Shown here piece by piece: positions 61,562 to 64,000 of a stretch of 64,000 nucleotides of DNA. Where the stretch lies: positions 124,001 to 188,000 of the forward strand of contig NZ_JAKZLF010000001.1 of assembly GCF_022808855.1 (NCBI RefSeq). The letters are read 5' to 3'. The DNA is from Anaeromyxobacter soli. Lineage in GTDB: Bacteria; Myxococcota; Myxococcia; Myxococcales; Anaeromyxobacteraceae. The position numbers and the translations under genes are program-made. Position 1 is the first letter of the stretch; every line of letters begins with the position of its first letter. The notes under the pieces were generated by a model. It saw only the letters and a program-made list of their open reading frames with translations. It did no database searches and was not told the DNA's origin.

Positions 61562-64000
61562 TCAGCGGAGCGCGGGCGGCGCCTCGGTCCGGCGCGGGGC
61601 GTACCCGGCGCGGAGGAGGAGCGTCCGCTCGTCGAACCAGAGCCGCCGCGCGAGCCGGGCGGTCCGCTCCCGGTCGAGCGTGATCCCGCGCGTGCCCGCC
61701 CACTCCCAGAAGCGGTTCTGCGGCTCCCAGAGGTCGAGCCAGAGCCCGACGCGCCGCGCGAGCTCGAGGATCGCGATGAGCTCGTCTGCGCGCGCCGGAC
61801 CGCCGCGCCCCGCGACGAGCGCCTCGAGGCGCGTCCGCACGAGCTCCTCGACCTCGCGGCGAACCCTCACGACGTCGAAGTGCGCGCCCAGCGCGCTGGC
61901 GAGCTGGACGGTCGCGAGGAGCTCGGCGATCCCCTCCTCGATGCTCACCGCGCCCGCCCGCGCGCGGGTCGTGACGTCGAGGATGCGGCGGGTGAGCGTC
62001 ACGTCCGCGGCGACCCTGAGCGGCGTCGGCACCGGCGAGTCGATCTCCCGCAGGAACTCCATGAGCCGCCGGTTGTCCTCGAACACCCGCAGGTAGTCGT
62101 CCTCGTACCGGCGCATCGTCCCCTCGAGCAGCACGCCCGCCACGCGGCGGCGCTCGTCGAGGAACAGGTCGCGCAGGGCGTAGTCGCGCCCCGGGAACGC
62201 GCGATCCACCTCGCGCAGGAGCCGGGCGAAGGAGATGCGCTCGAGCTGCGCGAAGAGGATCCGCTCGACCTCCGCCTGCGCCTCGGCGCCCGGGTACGGC
62301 ACGAGCCCGCAGCGGAAGTCCGCCGCGCCGAAGTGGACGACGCAGTACAGCGCGTCGACGGCCTCTCGCGTGATGACGCTCTCGAGGTGCATCCGCCCGA
62401 CGGCGAGCGTCGCGGGCCCGGACTGCGCCCGGCGCGCAGAGTCGAGCCGGTAGCGGAAGCAGAACAGCTGACCGTCCGGAGGCAGCTCGCGCACCGTGCT
62501 CGCGATGGCGAGGTGCGCCCCGACGCCCTCGAGCGACGCCACGCTGGGGCGGACGAGGCTCTCGTAGACCCGCCGCCCGTCGCCGAGGGCGGGGACGTTG
62601 GACGGGGCGCGCGCGAGCGCCTCGACGAACGCGGGCTCGAGGTCCACGCCGGACGCGTCGCGGACCAGCTGGATCGCGCGCGCCGCGTACTTCATCACCT
62701 GGACCGTCTCGATCCCGGAGAGCTCCGCGAAGAACCAGCCGCAGCTCGTGAACATGAGGAGCGCCTGCCGCTGCATCTCCAGGAGGCGGAGCGCCTTCAC
62801 CGTCTCGTCGGCCCCGAGCGGCCGCCCCGCCTCGCGGCGCAGGAACTCGTCCGCCTCGCGCCGATCCGGATCGAGCACGACCTCGACGTACCGGTCGCGC
62901 GCGCCCCAGGGATCGGTGAGCAGGGCCGCGGCCTCGCGCTCGAACACGTCGCCGAGCGCTGCGCGCAGCGTCTCGAGCGCGGCGAGCAGCGGCGCGCGCC
63001 ACGCCTGCGTCCAGCCCGGCTCGGCCCCCGCGTTGCAGCCGCAGTCGGAGCGCCACCGCTCGATCCCGTGCGCGCAGCTCCAGGACGAGCCCTCCGCGAT
63101 CTCCGCCTCCCACTCCGGCTCCATCCGGTCGAGCGCCTGCCCCAGGTTCACGAGCTCGAGGTCGTCGCGCCGGCCGAGGAGGCGCAGCGCCGCCGCCAGG
63201 ACCTCGTCCCCGCCCTTCTTGTGGTGGCCGAGCGTCTCGCCGTCGAAGGCGATGGTGAGGATCTCGTCGTGCGCGCGGCCGGGATCGAAGCCGCCCTCGA
63301 GGCGGCGGATGAGGGCGTCGGGGGACGAGAGCGCGTCGCCGAAGGCGAGGTCGCGGGCGATGTGCCCGTCGTAGAAGAACACGGCGAGCTCGCGCTGCCC
63401 CGCGCGCACGCGATAGGGCCGGGTGGGATCGAAGCGCGCGTCCGTCGCGTCCAGCCACTCGCCGCCCGGCGGACGCACGCGCCGCGCCTGGTAGGGCGAG
63501 AGCACGGTGTAGCGGATCCCCTCCTCCGCGAGCGCCTCGAGCGTGGGCGTGTCCGCGGCGGTCTCGGGCAGCCAGAAGCCCTCGGGCGCCCGCCCGAAGC
63601 GGCGGCGGAAGTCGGCGATGCCCCAGCGGATCTGCGTGCGCCGGTCGCGCGGCGACGCGAGCGGGAGGATCGCGTGGTTGTAGCCCTGCGCGAGCGCGTT
63701 CCCGTGCGCGCGCCGATCGACGCTCTTCTGATCCGCCTCGACGACGCGCGCGTGAACGTCCGGCCGCTCGCGCTCGAGCCACGCGAGCAGGGTCGGGCCG
63801 AAGTTGAACGACAGGTGGACGTAGTTGTTGACGATGTCGACGATGCGGTCTTCCGCGCTCTTGAGGCGCGCCGCGCCGTTCGGCGCGTAGCACTCGACGG
63901 CGATCCGCTCGTTCCAGTCGTGGAACGGCTCGGCGGAGTCCTGGACCTCGATGGCCTCGATCCAGGGGTTCTCGCGCGGCGGCTGGTAGAAGTGGCCGTG
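61562..64000 (-). CDS. GH57-family glycoside hydrolase with DUF3536 (5' end cut by window)
   Basis: The frame is open to base 64000; 812 residues are visible and only a short N-terminus is missing. The first visible residues HGHFYQPPRENPWIEA are the GH57 start motif. GFWLPETAAD (catalytic Glu region) and AFDGETLGHHKKGGDE (Asp region) follow, then a long helical region matching DUF3536 (ERWRSDCGCNAGAEPGW, MFTSCGWFFAELSGIE). Such proteins are predicted to act on alpha-glucans, and many occur near glycogen genes; none is in view here. Probably cytoplasmic. Confidence 0.9.
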   Translation of the reverse strand, partial: HGHFYQPPRENPWIEAIEVQDSAEPFHDWNERIAVECYAPNGAARLKSAEDRIVDIVNNYVHLSFNFGPTLLAWLERERPDVHARVVEADQKSVDRRAHGNALAQGYNHAILPLASPRDRRTQIRWGIADFRRRFGRAPEGFWLPETAADTPTLEALAEEGIRYTVLSPYQARRVRPPGGEWLDATDARFDPTRPYRVRAGQRELAVFFYDGHIARDLAFGDALSSPDALIRRLEGGFDPGRAHDEILTIAFDGETLGHHKKGGDEVLAAALRLLGRRDDLELVNLGQALDRMEPEWEAEIAEGSSWSCAHGIERWRSDCGCNAGAEPGWTQAWRAPLLAALETLRAALGDVFEREAAALLTDPWGARDRYVEVVLDPDRREADEFLRREAGRPLGADETVKALRLLEMQRQALLMFTSCGWFFAELSGIETVQVMKYAARAIQLVRDASGVDLEPAFVEALARAPSNVPALGDGRRVYESLVRPSVASLEGVGAHLAIASTVRELPPDGQLFCFRYRLDSARRAQSGPATLAVGRMHLESVITREAVDALYCVVHFGAADFRCGLVPYPGAEAQAEVERILFAQLERISFARLLREVDRAFPGRDYALRDLFLDERRRVAGVLLEGTMRRYEDDYLRVFEDNRRLMEFLREIDSPVPTPLRVAADVTLTRRILDVTTRARAGAVSIEEGIAELLATVQLASALGAHFDVVRVRREVEELVRTRLEALVAGRGGPARADELIAILELARRVGLWLDLWEPQNRFWEWAGTRGITLDRERTARLARRLWFDERTLLLRAGYAPRRTEAPPALR

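Overview
The window reads as a chromosomal segment of a very GC-rich (over 70 percent GC), respiratory deltaproteobacterium-like organism. The density of CxxCH cytochromes, heme-bearing sensor kinases, PilZ/MASE1 signalling and the codon style point to Myxococcota, most probably an Anaeromyxobacter relative. That assignment is inferred from gene content and composition, not from a marker gene. I see no rRNA, tRNA, CRISPR array, transposase or phage gene. The first and last genes are cut by the window edges.

Layout. 1-6.8 kb: end of a triheme cytochrome with a long linker and C-terminal domain, a GT2/GT-C glycosyltransferase pair, and a membrane-fused spermidine-synthase-like protein with TPRs. 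6.9-12.8 kb (minus strand): six overlapping genes, namely a nonaheme cytochrome c, cytochrome b, M56-like protease, DUF4367-like protein, a CxxCH-bearing histidine kinase and a NarL-type regulator. 13.1-17.6 kb (minus): a HybA/HybB-like quinone module with a triheme c7 cytochrome, two membrane-anchored GcvH-like proteins that both lack the lipoyl lysine, and a 24-residue membrane peptide at the operon head. 18-23.7 kb (minus): a diheme-type sensor kinase, archaemetzincin, an NtrC-type activator and a DUF6311 membrane protein.

24-42 kb: purU preceded by a strong terminator-like hairpin, an SPW-like protein, TerC, NhaR, HtpX, glutaredoxin, an RND efflux operon (outer-membrane factor, adaptor, pump), CsbD with a clear intrinsic terminator, an ACE-like M2 peptidase, a HIT protein, an NAD-dependent epimerase-like protein, a P-loop kinase, phosphoglucomutase and a phosphodiester-glycosidase-like protein.

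42.3-49.5 kb: an exopolysaccharide module. It has one polypeptide carrying a GH8 hydrolase, a processive GT2 synthase and two PilZ domains, followed by a BcsC-like TPR/barrel protein and a degenerate protein kinase with Thr-Pro repeats. 49.5-64 kb (minus): AceK, a LolD/FtsX-like ABC transporter with an AttH/CrtC-like protein, a MASE1-PAS-PAS hybrid kinase with two upstream unknown genes, isoaspartyl peptidase, an unknown membrane protein and a GH57/DUF3536 glycoside hydrolase running off the right edge.

Working model. Two quinone-cytochrome electron-transfer modules sit beside two-component systems whose sensor domains carry c-type heme motifs. This suggests redox sensing wired to respiratory-chain composition. 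The most unusual items are the HybAB-like operon with its microprotein and non-lipoylatable GcvH pair, the six-gene overlapping cytochrome/protease/heme-kinase chain, and the GH8-GT2-PilZ-PilZ fusion.
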